Shown here one piece after another: positions 24,849 through 35,895 of a DNA stretch of 64,000 bases. Position numbers and translations under genes: made by a program. How positions within the stretch are numbered: position 1 is the first letter of the stretch; the number at the start of each line of letters is the position of its first letter. The DNA is taken from assembly GCA_942486035.1 (NCBI GenBank), contig CALNXK010000071.1, forward strand, positions 1,299,501 to 1,363,500, in the 5' to 3' direction. The notes below the pieces were generated by a model. That model did not search any database, was not told the origin of the DNA, and was given only the letters and a program-made list of their open reading frames with translations. This DNA is from Porites lobata. Taxonomy: Eukaryota; Cnidaria; Anthozoa; Scleractinia; Poritidae.

Positions 24849-27800
24849 TCAATATTCCTCTACAACCCATTCATTTTCTGCAATAAAAGCATCGATTACT
24901 TCCTTCATGACAAGGTTGGGACTAAGCTGTTCCTGTTTTAGATCTGACCTCGTCACTGGGTCGAAATGTCCAACGCGCTGAAAAACAAGACAACCTTGGA
25001 GTGATTTGTTGAGTTCGTAAGTAAGATGTTGGTAGACTGTGAAGTCGCCCAAAAGTCCGGCATCTCGCCCGAAAACAGAGTTATGTCGCCTGAAATTTTA
25101 ACATGCTCAACAGGATCCTAAACTATATCGCTCTTGTTTCGTCTGTTCTTTTTGTTTCGTCTCATCGTGACTTAATTAAAGAACGAGATACAGAAAAAAC
25201 CCGCGAGTTTGAAGGACCTACATTTTCCAAAGTTAGTCTAAACAGGTTCTTACAAAAATGGCAATTAGCACAAATTTACAGGCTATTTAGGTTCTTAAAT
25301 ACGTTAAGACTATCTGAAGAAAAAAATACAATGTAGCTGAGAACACTTAATGGTATTCAGCTTATTTCTTATACAAAATCTGCCATTACAATGCAGTTCA
25401 CGGAGTGATAAAGCACCTATGTCTCTAAAGAGGATCCTGAATGTTGAATTATCTTATTTTAACTAAGTGTACAGAATTTTGTTTAATAGATTTTAGAAAA
25501 TAAGAACCAGTTTCAAATATTTTTTTGTTAACTTTTTTTTAGGCTTAACAGGTTCTTGTACAGAGGGGGCCTAACTGGCAAATTTTAGCCTAACAGGTTC
25601 TTAAAACCCAGGGCCCAGTTGTTCAAAGGCCGATAAGCGCTTAACCCAGGGTTAAATTTAACCGGGGTTTCTTTTTCATTCGCTCAAAAAAATTCTCTCA
25701 AATATTTTTCTGTTATTGCTGACAAAAAGAATTAAACTGAATTTACTTTTTAAGCTTTCATATCTGAATTCAAATTTCGCACTAACCCTGGGTTACCTTA
25801 ACCCAGCTTTGAACAACCAGGCCCAGGTTCTTACTCACGGGTTTACACTGTATAAAGTATAACGCGTATATCGCGCTTGGTTCGTCTCAACATGGTTTAG
25901 CGCACACTGCTTTGTTCAACTATATTTTTCTGTGCATTACACCGGATAAAATTTCGGGTGACATGATTCTGGTTTTGGGCGACTTGACCGGTTACCGAAT
26001 AGTTCCTGGCTTCATTTCAGCAGCTCTACTTAGAGGGGTTAGTTTCAGAGTTAAAAAAAAGTTTAAAAAGTTAGAAAAAAAAATGCATGGTCGTGTCAAA
26101 GACGATTTTTAGGGGAGCAATGTTGGAATAACGTTGTAACAATTTAAAATCGCGGTGGTGAATCGTCCCATGTAACATGGCCTCAACTGTCATGGGACAT
26201 TTTGAATAGCAGCCATAAGACCACATGCAGCAGTTCCCCACTTCCTCCCCACCCTACTGAATTCTTCATTTGTAACCACACGACAAAGTAGCCGTGTTGG
26301 TAGACAAACAGGAGAGAATAAAGGTGATGTAACACGAGACAATTCGCAGCGACGGTTTTTAGCTCAGCAAAGCATCACAATATTGTTGCTCATTGTTTGA
26401 GGTTATCATTGTTCCAACATTGCAATATTGTTGCGAAAATGTTTCGAGTGGTTGTGTAACATCACATTGTTCCCCAATATCCATTTCTCCAAACTGATCT
26501 CTATACATTTCCTTTAAGAATTAGTTAAGAGAATTTGATAAAAGATCAACGTATTTTCTCTTATGTGATCATTTTATTAATTCTCACAACCTAATCTCAT
26601 GATAATGTATGAATATTGTTAGGAGAAAATTGCTGTTGGACACTATTGGGACTTAAGGGTTAATGATAATGGGAGTCACGGAGAAGGGAAGGCCCAGTCT
26701 AGCCCTCGGGATATCTGAATTTCGCCGGTCAAAGTTATTTTTAGACCAATTACATGCTTCAAATTAATCGCTCTGCAGATGGGGGTCTGCAAAGTTTTTT
26801 TCAGTGTTGTCAAGAGGGAATTCAAGAGATCCCATTACATTCGTTTGCTTACAATAGGCTGATTTAGCAACAGGACAGGAACGTCAGATGACAAAGGGAA
26901 AGCGCCTGGAAAAGACTAAACACGACTTCCAGTACTCAATTTGCCGCTCTGTTATTAGTTAAGCCAGTTGTTTAATTTGCGCGTGCCGTCGTTAACTGAC
27001 GTTCCCGTTCTGTTGCAAAATCAGCCTAATAGCTGACCAGCGCGACCCCAGTAATGACCCCAGAACCAATAGACCAATTTCAATATATTAAATATTATTC
27101 ATACTTGGTTCCGAGGCTTGGGAGAAAAAAACAAATGAAAATTAATGTATTATTCATTGCTGAGCCTCAAGAAGAATTCTTTTGTTTTATTCTTCTAAGC
27201 CTTGGAGCCAAGTATGAATAAATATTATTGAAATTGGTCTGTTGAGGGATTCATTTCAGGTCCAGTTCCCTTATTGTTTCTAAATTGGCAAATGAATTGA
27301 ATAACACAGGAATTGGCAACTTACCTGCAGATGTTCCTCAATGTGCTTTCTATCATACCTGTTCACCGTTAAGAATTATTTTGTTTAATATGATATGATC
27401 GTGGAGATGGGTACTTCCTATAATGACCTATACGGGAAGGCTTCGCCAGAAAGGGGTACCTTTTTAAAGCTTTTGATATACACAGGGGGCCAAATTTCAT
27501 AAGTTGAGGTATATGAAAGGGTAGGGAAATCTGTGATTTCCGTGTGTACAAGGCCCAAAAGGGCCAACAGATCCATCTTACGGCTGTGAAAAAGTCGAGA
27601 GAACGTTCTGCTTTTGTAACGTATTCTTACATAACACACAGTGCATTAACAGCAGTTAAAAGGGATGCAAAGATCTAAACTAGGTAAGTGAAATGGGTAC
27701 CATTTGTGAATAGAAGGTATACAAAAGGGGTACCTGTTCTGTCTAAAATGGTACGTAAATGGGAAAGGGGTCGGATCTCAGGGCGGAGGCTCCCATGTAT

Positions 27801-30800
27801 AAAACTTTGTTGAGTACCCCCCACCCCCTTCCCAGGTATGTCAGTTAAGCAGCATCCATACAGAATGATTAACATGAAACATTTTTTCCCAGTTCATTAA
27901 TTTGTGTTGCACCTACCATGTGGCACTACAGTTTTTGTCAGCTGGCTGGACCAGCTTTGAACAACTGGCCCTGGGGTTTAAGGCAATTTTAAAATAGTTT
28001 ATCTGGAAAGGATACGTTATTCCACTAGGTGTAATGACAGGATCCTTCATAAGCTCAAAACTTATCCGTCCACAGAGGTAATCTGGTACTTCTCTTTTCT
28101 GGAGAAAAAACGGTGAGAACATCCTCTCATTAACCCTTCCACACGAAAAATGTATAAAGCCCAAAGTGACCTCTGATTACTGAACTTCCTCCAAAATTAT
28201 CAGCATTTTGTACGCTATCTCCAGGGCGAGAATTGATCAGAAGTAACTTAGAGACTAAAAATTCAACACAGCACTTTTTTGATCTCTGCATAGGTAATTA
28301 CATGATTTAAGCACCAGTCAATTTTTTCCTTGGCAAAAATTAAAAGTGCTTAATACTGTGTGTATTTACCGGTATTCCCCCCAAAAAGATTATCATACTT
28401 CATTTTTTTTTTGCACTGAGTTGCCATTCTTCTTCCCTGTGTTTCTTGAAAATTGCTTTTCTCTTAGCCAATGGGAATTGAGAAATTCTTTATTTCTTTA
28501 TCACACAATTCAAATCTAACTACGTAAATACAAAACAAACAAATTATAGTGCATTTGAAATTAAATTACCTTCCTTCTCTCATCTACTTGTTTGAAGAGG
28601 CTGTTTAGTTCTGATGTTCTTCTATCCTGAAGAGCAACGTCTTTATTACTCTCCAACTTAACAGAGCAAAACACCTGTTCCCAGTTGTTCAAAAAGGTGG
28701 ATAACACTATCCAGCCTACAGTGCAATTGGTTTCCCTAATACTTATCCACTGGATAGTGATTTATACAGTGTATAGCGCTATCCAACGTTTGAACAACGC
28801 GGACCTGCTGGGTACTCCCTCCCACATGCTGTCTGGTTCAGACTTAATCAACTCTACACCACCTTGGGGAAAACTGTTCCTGCATGCCATTGGTGCAGCT
28901 GCTTCTAGCAACTGCCCCAACAACTCTTCCCCTCATAAAGCGTGTAAAGAAAGTAACTGACTGATAACCTGGGGCTAGTGAATTCTGTAATTAACTTGCC
29001 CAATGGCTAAGTGCAAGTTTTTTGGGGGAATTCAAATAATAGAAGAACAGTACTGTAATAAATCCTGCTCATCAAAAATTTTTTGGGGGGATAGTTGCCC
29101 GAATGGCAAGCTGTAAAACTGACTTTCTTTGCACCCTGCCATAAGACACTGCCCCATCATGGGCGCTCCTAACAGCATCCTAGGGATGAAGACTCTTGAC
29201 ACACCCACTTATTAGCTCTACCACTCTAGCATCATTCCCTCTGTGACTACTCAACAGGTACAGCTCACAGGTATGATGATGAACAGAGAAAAAACAGATG
29301 GTAAACATGTTCTCACACCTGCAATCACATATTTAGCAAAGGAGCTAAATAATGAGTGGACCAAGATTATGGAAACAATCACCAACACCATGCAAGATTA
29401 CAAACTGTAAAAATCCCTTACACATTCCAGTTCAATTTTCTCTATGTCATCTTCACTGGCATCCTTTCCTGCTGCATTTACTTGTCTGCAAAGAAGGAAA
29501 GTAAACATAGAAACCTGTCTGGATAGCAAAACTGTCATACAAGTAGTGATTGCTCAGGCAGAGCAGCTATAGAAAGCAGTTACTAAAGATTTCCTTGCTC
29601 AAAATATGCACTCTCTGTAACTAACACATGTGCTAACAAGGCTAAGACAAACATTTTTTATTTGTCATTTTGATAGCCCCAAATGCTATGGAGAGGGTGA
29701 ATGCAAGCACTGTATTTTTTACTTGCTTCAGTATTAAAGCACCACTTTTGACTTGCCAGATATCAACATAATATGTTTCACTGAGCAAAGTGTTAAAGAA
29801 ATGTATGTAGTGTTTCTGCTAGAACCTTTTTAGCCTAAATCTAGATGTCTGATCTGCAAAGGGCAGTACAGCCCATCTTCAGCAGATATAAAGGCACATA
29901 TATAGGCACAGCCTATAATATTATTATTCTACTGTCTGTTAAAGGGGCCAATCTTCAAAACTTACTTCATTTATACCCTTCATTATAATGTTCCAAGAAA
30001 TGGTGAGCCTGTATTGTGTCTCTCCCTTGCATGTCTTACTAGTACCAATCATAAGAATCATTTAGATGTAGATGAGAAATAATCACACTTGAAAAACAAG
30101 TGAATAACACTTCTATCGCTGTAATGTTCTAACACTTCTAACATGTAATGTTCACCTCTTCTTTTCTTCAATGATTAAGTTGTTTAGATAGGATTGGAGT
30201 TCAATTTCCTGGCTTATTCTTTTTTCTTCTGCAATGCTAAAGCGCTGCAAATAATAACAATTATTATAATAAGACAACACTACTAAGATCTCTTTGAGAC
30301 ACCTTACTGGTACTCAGCTTTATATGGCAAGTTATGGTAAATATTTAATATTATACATTGTAATCACTATCTGTCTTCTCAGTGGCATAAGAGCCTACAG
30401 ATACTTTTGGAAATCGGTGCAACTAACAGAACCTGGCAGGTAACAGGGCTCAAAATAACCACCGGTCAACGGACAATGTCTGGCCAAGATGACCATTTGT
30501 CAGGATGAACAATCAGTTGGCTGGTCATTCTGACTGATCAAGTGCATGGCTTTAAAATAAATAACTTGAAAAAATAATATTTATATTTACAATAATTCTC
30601 TAAGTTACCGAAACAGTTGAATCATTAAATATTTTCACCCCATGCAGAAAGAAATTCGGAGTATATAGATAAGAGGCTGTCTTACGGTCTCATTGTGCAG
30701 CTTTGTGAATGCCAATTAACCATTTAGAATTGCTAGTTTTCAACATTTTGATTGGTCAGAAGCGAACCATGACCAAGCTAAAACTTGTCTGGCCAGTCAA

Positions 30801-33374
30801 CATGACCTGCCACTGTCCAAAATTATTTTGACCCCTGAGGTAACCGCTATAAGTTATCTGCTAGCAGGTAACTAAGTAATCTGTAACTTGTGCACACAAT
30901 AAAATAATGATTTCCAGCAGCACTGACTGTTCTTTTAGCAAAATAAAAAACAAACTCGAGGGTCAAATCTGGAAAATTAAATGGTCGGTGGTAGTCTTTG
31001 CACTAGATCCAAGTAAGTAAACTTCACAATGTCTTAAGTCAAGTAAACTTTTTACTCTCAAATCTCAGTAACCCCAGATTTTATTCAAGCCTCCACACAC
31101 CTAATGTTGGTTTTTAAACCAAGTAAAACTGCACAAACTCAAGTCTTACTTGATAGACTACAGTAACAACTACCAGTAACTTAGTATTCAATGAATACCT
31201 TCTTTTTAGCTAAGCGAACTGCACTTGCTATATCATCTCCAAAGTTAAGTTTCTGTTCCTTGGCTAAATCATAAGCTGGTCATTAAACAGAACCACAAAC
31301 ATTAAATATTATTATTTCAACCCTTTTGTTAAGTAGAGGAATAATCACAGAAAATGACTTTCTTTAGATGATCACTTTTTACAAAGTTGCTAGGCACTGC
31401 AATAATTACTAGGCACAGAAAATGACTTTTCTTAGATGATCACTTTTTACAAAGTTGCCAGAGCATGTACTTACTAGTAGGCAGGGAATTGAATTGCTAG
31501 GAATTTCTTCCAGTGTGTATTTTCCCTTTGTTTCCTGGGGAAAGTAGCCAAGGGTGTTCATTCTCATAGAAGCCAGGGGAAATCCTCTGGCCTTGACTCT
31601 TAGTGATGAAAGATTTGATTTGGTCATGAAGAATTAGCCAGGGGATTAAAGCCAACCAGAAACGACAAAATATTTTGAACAAATAATGTTATTATATTTT
31701 ACACAAAATTTCTTTTAACCTCTTTTCAAACTCGCAAGAGCTTCATCATAACTCTCTTGTTCTAACAGGGCCTGCCCAAGAAAGAAATGTGCCTTGACTA
31801 AGTTTGTGTCCAGTTCTATTGCTCGTCGACAGTCACTTATAGCCTGTGTCCATTTCTTTAATTTAAGATGGCACAAGGCACGATTTGTAAAGAAAGTAGG
31901 AACAGTAGGATTCTTGACCTGAAAAAAAAAGATAAATAATTACGAAAGAAAGTAAGAAACATCCCATCACCATCACCTCTAATTTTTTTGTTAGCATTGC
32001 TATAGTATAGGTGAATCGTTGTTTACATTTTTTGCCTCATTATCATATGCTTATCATTATCTGATGAAGCTAATAAAATAAAAGCTCTGAATATTACAAG
32101 AGCATAACAATTTCGGTCATCTATTTGAACCCAATGTACCGAATGGTTTAGCAGAAATCCTCTTTTAAAAACTTCAATTTTTACAAAGAATGTATGACTC
32201 GTGATAGACAGGGATGTAAATAATAGCCGGGAGCTGGGGAAAATACCCGGCTGTCAACTTGATTTTTCCAGCAGAAAAAAAAATTGCAGTCTTTAAAAAG
32301 GCAACTGTTTTCTTCTCATATTACCCACCCATCAAATGTCATTTCCCCGCTGTTATAAATTAAGCTAAATTCCTGGATAGACGTGTATGAAATAAATTAT
32401 ACAAGAACTGTGGAAATGAAATCAAATAAGGAATGATCCTTGCAGTTGTGAATGCAATTTATGCAATTGCATAAGAAGCCTGAAAAAAATTCAGAACTTC
32501 AACAGGATTTGAACCCATGACCTTGCAATACCGGTGCGATGCTCTAACCAACTGAGCTATGAAGCCGCTGATGTTGGAGCTTGTCAATTATGTGTTCATA
32601 TGTTCCCGTGAAAGAGATGAATGTGATAGATGTATATGAAATAAATCATATGAGAACTGCAGAAATGAAATCAAATGAAGAATGATCCTCACAGTTGTGA
32701 GTGAAATTTGTCCAATTGCGTAAGAAGCCTGAAAAAAACTTCAGGACTTCAACGGGATTTAAGGTCATGGGTTCAAATCCCGTTGAAGTCCTGAACTTTT
32801 TTCAGGATTCTTATGCAGTTTCCACAGTCTTTGCTAAGAACGCCTGGGACCATGACCCCATTTTGGCACACACACATGAAAAAAAAAAAGAAATGCCTAC
32901 ATTTAAAGAATAAAAATAGTCTGTCAAGCGTGGAGGCTATTTTATTATCACAACAACAGTTCTTGACTCTATCATCACTTCTATCATCACCACCAATCAC
33001 ATCAGCAACACTCCCACTATTGTTCATTATCAACAATACCACCACTGTTAACACCACATAACTAACTTCACAATATTATCACAACACAACTACAACTACT
33101 TGCCATCAGTAACACCAACTGCTGGTTTTTGCTGTCATGAAATTGACATCCATTCAAAAGATAAAGTCCAGAATGATGGGAAAGAAAGAAGGTAAATATA
33201 CAAAGACACTGGCCAAGATTTAGGTTGGTGCAAGTTTTCACATGCCAGACATTTGGAGAAATATGTTCCCATTAAACCCCACTTTATGGACACCTCATTA
33301 TTAATATTATGGACAGTTTTCTTTGTCCCTGTGGAAAGAAAGCCCAGTTACATTTTCTCTAAATTCAACCTGCC

Positions 33375-33408
<34 letters not shown>

Positions 33409-35460
33409 TTAAATAGTAACATCCTCGTGAGGTTTTTCAGGAACTATTTACAAACTATTTACAATTTATAAAAGCAAAAATGACAATAAAAACTCGAAAT
33501 CACAATTTATGATGGTATTCTATTAAAATCTAACGCTTATGAAGGAAATGTCTGCCTCAATAGTGTGTTTTTCAGGGTGCGCTTGAAAGATGCCAATGAG
33601 GCACTTTGCCTAAGTTCATTATGCAAGTTATTCCATGTGTAGGTCCCTCTGTAGGAAAATGTGCGCTGGCCTATAGCTGTTCTGTATAGCGGAATCTGCA
33701 AAGAGTTCCGTGTACGAGTGTTACGAGTATGTATATTTGAGCGCTTGGTAAACTTGCTCGTTAAGTATTGAGGCGCAAGATCGTTCTGACATTTAAAGGT
33801 CAAAACGGAGTCTCTATAGAATAATTGTTCTTTAACAGGAAGCCAGTTTAGCTCTCGAAGCAAAGGTGTTACGTGGTCAAACTTCCTAGAGTTTGTTACG
33901 ATCTTGCTGGCAAAATTCTGAATAGATTGTAATCTGTTTATATTCTGGAGTGTAGTATTTGACCATACAGATGATGATGAATACAGACAACCCATTAATA
34001 CAGACACTTTCTATGGCTCCCTCCGTGTCCGTATTAATGGGGTTAACTGTACCTAATGTAGAGCTTTGTAGAGAGATGTCATGTTGGTACCCTCTCAGGG
34101 GTACCAACATGGTGGCCGGAAACCAACCAAAACATCTGTTACCAAGTTTTGTTACGAAAATAGTGTGAATTCATCCCTCAAGGAACTCATGAACATTAAA
34201 GTAATACTATACTAAACACATTTCATTTTAATGCTTCGAACATTAACAATAGAACAATACCACAAGTGTCTGTTTTCCTTTGACAACTTAAAAGTTTGTT
34301 CCCGTTCTTTTTCTCCCGTCCACACAGCCAAGGGATTAAAAAAAAAAGCTTGCACTGTTGGTGGCAGAGCTATCTACAATGGTTAACAACTTTAATGTGT
34401 TTCCACGTTCTCCTCCTCTTCTGGTTAGCAGTAAACACTTCACTGACATTCACCTCAAAACCACAAAGATGGTAGCCTTTGACGATGCACCTTATATTCA
34501 GTAAAGCCTCTTCCCGTTCTTCTTGGGTAGACATATATATATATCATGACGCAAAAAGGCAATGATGGGCAAGTGGGTAATTTGAGTATAGTCGTGCAAG
34601 GGGCATACTCTTTGCTTGAGAAGACTGGGTCAGAATAATTGTTTTACCAATTTCGTCCTTAGGGCTTCCTAAAAATGGCAAATGATCGGACAGGTAGTTG
34701 GCGTGATGTCTGTTCGAGGTTGCTGTGCAAACTGATAGCAATCCATGAACGGTTTTTGTGTGGTTATCAATAATTGATCATTGATTGACCGATACCAATT
34801 ATTGATACTAAATAATTTTTTTTATTGATATCAATAAAATATATTGATGGATTAGTTTCCCAACCATCAATTTCTATTGATTGGATACCCCCTGAACTAC
34901 CAGGAATCAAAATATAGTTATATTTTTGTAGGATCAAAAATAAGAATATTTATAGAAATAGAAAGAAAAAATGGTCCATATATAGAAATATACAATATAA
35001 TTTGTTGGCGAATGAATTTCTAGAAATACCGGCCGGAAGGGGAAGAATCCGCAAAGGAAAATTACAGTATCATTACGGACTTAACAGCCCATCAAATTTA
35101 TCTAATAAAATCTGTTTAAGAAGCAATATGTCTATCACTTAAGATGAAGTTACATTGAACTATTAAACATATGATAAATAAACCATAAAGAACCTGTAAA
35201 CTTTATCACATTGTCAGGACCGAACGGCATTTACTTCGTGTACCGAACACAAATGACGTAGAACAAGAACAAAAACCATGAAACAATATGAAGCAAATTT
35301 TTCCCTTAACAGAAAACAAAGAGGTGTTTTTTTCGTCATCTGTGTCCAGCACGTGAAGTTTTGAACTTACTATAGCTTTTGTGTAACACTGAGCCGCATC
35401 GTCGTAATGTCTTCCACAAAAAAGACGATTGCCTTGTTCTTTAAGTTCTATGGCCGTCAT
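24849..35460 (-). CDS. STUB1: STUB1/CHIP, Hsp70/Hsp90 co-chaperone E3 ubiquitin ligase
   Basis: Nine exons (coding order): 35460-35371, 31918-31720, 31275-31199, 30244-30156, 29485-29422, 28656-28570, 28098-28016, 27358-27325, 24977-24849. All introns are GT-AG, phases agree, and the total is 852 nt (283 residues; human CHIP has 303, the difference mainly a shorter N-terminus). Residues about 4-110 are three TPR repeats (ELKEQGNRLF, FFTNRALCHLK, KAHFFLGQALLEQESYDEA) that clamp the EEVD tails of Hsp70/Hsp90; Lys7 matches human Lys30. A charged coiled-coil dimerisation region follows (about 112-202). The U-box (203-283) begins KREVPDYLCGRISFELM and recruits E2; His239 and Pro248 match human His260 and Pro269, both needed for ligase activity. 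It ubiquitinates chaperone-bound clients in the cytosol. ATTAAA at 24757-24752 may be the poly(A) signal. Introns hold MITEs, SINEs and a LINE remnant. Confidence 0.95.
25611..25824. repeat. MITE with GGGCCCAGTTGTTCAAAG ends (STUB1 intron 8)
   Basis: The left end pairs with CTTTGAACAACCAGGCCC at the right. Inside each arm is AACCCAGGGTTA or its complement. A half copy of the same family is at about 27941-27975. Non-coding. Confidence 0.75.
26300..26480. repeat. Repeat rich in ATTGTTGCAATATTG words (STUB1 intron 8)
   Basis: GTAACACGAGACAA and, nearby, GTGTAACATCACATTG mark the ends. The interior alternates AATATTGTTG and GTTCCAACATTGC. It is probably a decayed inverted-repeat element; its ends are approximate. 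Confidence 0.4.
27066..27243. repeat. MITE with ~55-bp inverted ends (STUB1 intron 8)
   Basis: AGACCAATTTCAATA at the left and TATTGAAATTGGTCT at the right continue inward through TATTCATACTTGG and its complement. The interior is short and AT-rich. Confidence 0.8.
27390..27870. repeat. Degraded dispersed repeat with GGGTAC phrases (STUB1 intron 7)
   Basis: Repeated AAAGGGGTACC and AAATGGTAC words, ending in a C-rich block near 27817-27835. Similar GGGTA/GGGTAC-rich blocks lie at about 51700-52160 and 63590-63790. Probably remnants of one DNA transposon family; ends not determined. Confidence 0.45.
28681..28818. repeat. MITE with GTTGTTCAAA and GGATAAC/GTTATCC boxes
   Basis: The left arm CAGTTGTTCAAAAAGGTGGA pairs imperfectly with the right arm ending CGTTTGAACAACGCGG. 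Both carry CACTATCC-type boxes. It lies in STUB1 intron 5, about 25 bp upstream (in gene sense) of exon 6, so it may supply intronic sequence close to that acceptor. Confidence 0.75.
30447..30842. repeat. ~400-bp inverted-repeat element (STUB1 intron 3)
   Basis: The left end (CTCAAAATAACCACCGGTCA) and right end (ATTATTTTGACCCCTGAGG) are imperfect reverse complements. Internal TCTGGCCA boxes occur on both sides. Ends approximate, no coding capacity. Confidence 0.55.
31346..31460. repeat. Direct repeat, 68-bp period (STUB1 intron 2)
   Basis: The block CACAGAAAATGACTTT... and on to ACAAAGTTGC occurs twice, starting at 31346 and 31414, nearly identical. A simple local tandem duplication. Confidence 0.85.
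32377..32572 (-). repeat. tRNA-derived SINE (STUB1 intron 1)
   Basis: Read on the minus strand, 32566-32495 is a tRNA-like head (ATAGCTCAGTTGGTTAGAGC A box, GGTTCAAATCC B box, GGT at the anticodon position, so Thr-like). The body is GAATTTTTTTCAGG... AATTGCATAAATTGC... GATCATTC. The head is joined to a body shared with the copy at 32630-32760, so this is a SINE, not a functional tRNA gene. Confidence 0.8.
32630..32820. repeat. Second SINE copy with a rearranged, inverted head
   Basis: The body (32639-32760) repeats that of the neighbouring SINE in the same orientation. At 32762 the sequence folds back: GGTCATGGGTTCAAATCCCG followed by GTTGAAGTCCTGAACTTTTT runs in the opposite orientation up to about 32820, giving a long hairpin. 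It looks like two SINE fragments joined head to head. Confidence 0.7.
33375..33408. repeat. (TAA)n microsatellite
   Basis: About eleven TAA units. It lies about 130 bp beyond the 3' end of the LINE fragment on the minus strand and may derive from that element's tail. Confidence 0.95.
33537..34000 (-). pseudogene. 5'-truncated non-LTR retrotransposon (LINE) 3' end
   Basis: The minus-strand frame of about 150 residues has the conserved C-terminal region of CR1/L2/jockey-type reverse transcriptase proteins. In order: LQSIQNFASKIV, LLRELNWLPVKEQLFYRD, LAPQYLTSKF, a block around TYTWNNLHNELR, and FKRTLKNTLL before the stop at 33537. The polymerase and endonuclease parts are missing, so it is a dead 5'-truncated copy. 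It lies in intron 1 of STUB1 in the gene's own sense. Confidence 0.85.
33991..34042. repeat. 17-bp-arm hairpin CCCATTAATACAGACAC
   Basis: The arm at 33991-34007 pairs with GTGTCCGTATTAATGGG at 34026-34042 with one mismatch across an 18-base loop. It lies at the truncated 5' boundary of the LINE fragment. The TTAATACGGACAC word resembles the ends of the 46171-48776 element. Confidence 0.7.
34760..34885. repeat. Cluster of ATTGAT words
   Basis: TATTGAT/ATCAATA occurs about a dozen times in both orientations in 125 bp, giving many small hairpins. Probably a decayed AT-rich repeat. No gene. Confidence 0.6.
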
Positions 35461-35895
35461 CCCAGAAAGCAGAATTCCATTAAAACATCTCCTTCCTCTA
35501 GAATTTGTTTACACCAACTCAACGGATGTATTTTCCTAGTCGACAGATCAGTCGACAGCACTTTCACACTGCAATCCACGACCGCAAAGGATTGATGTTG
35601 ACATATTTTGTCCAGGGTATAGACGGGAAATTTTAGGTCACGTTACGAGTAGCCGTAGCAGAAGCAGTAGCAGTTACGGTATTTTGTATTTTCAGCCCAA
35701 TGGATAGACTTATTGTTCTGTGACATAGATTTAACTTTTTACGGGAAGCCAACATCAAATGATTTAGTAACGTGTAATAAAAAAAATTCGCAAATCTCAT
35801 TTTGTCGATTTGTTGGGCTGACAAGACTTAGCTCAGGATAAGCTAATATTGATTGATCGAACCGGTCTTCAGCTGAAGTGATTTCTGATTTTGAA
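35461..35895. promoter_or_regulatory. Bidirectional promoter between STUB1 and the PAQR gene
   Basis: Only 435 bp separate the divergent start codons, so both 5' UTRs and both core promoters must lie here unless one transcript starts inside the other gene. I see no TATA box. Two short upstream frames precede STUB1: ATG-TTT-TAA, and an 8-codon frame starting at 35480 whose TGA overlaps the STUB1 ATG as ATGA. A TCGACAGATCAGTCGACAG quasi-repeat is at about 35539-35557. Confidence 0.6.

Noticed and set aside
32495..32566. tRNA-Thr gene
   Set aside because: A and B boxes are present but the anticodon stem is mismatched, position 33 is not T, and the head is fused to a SINE body shared with a nearby copy.
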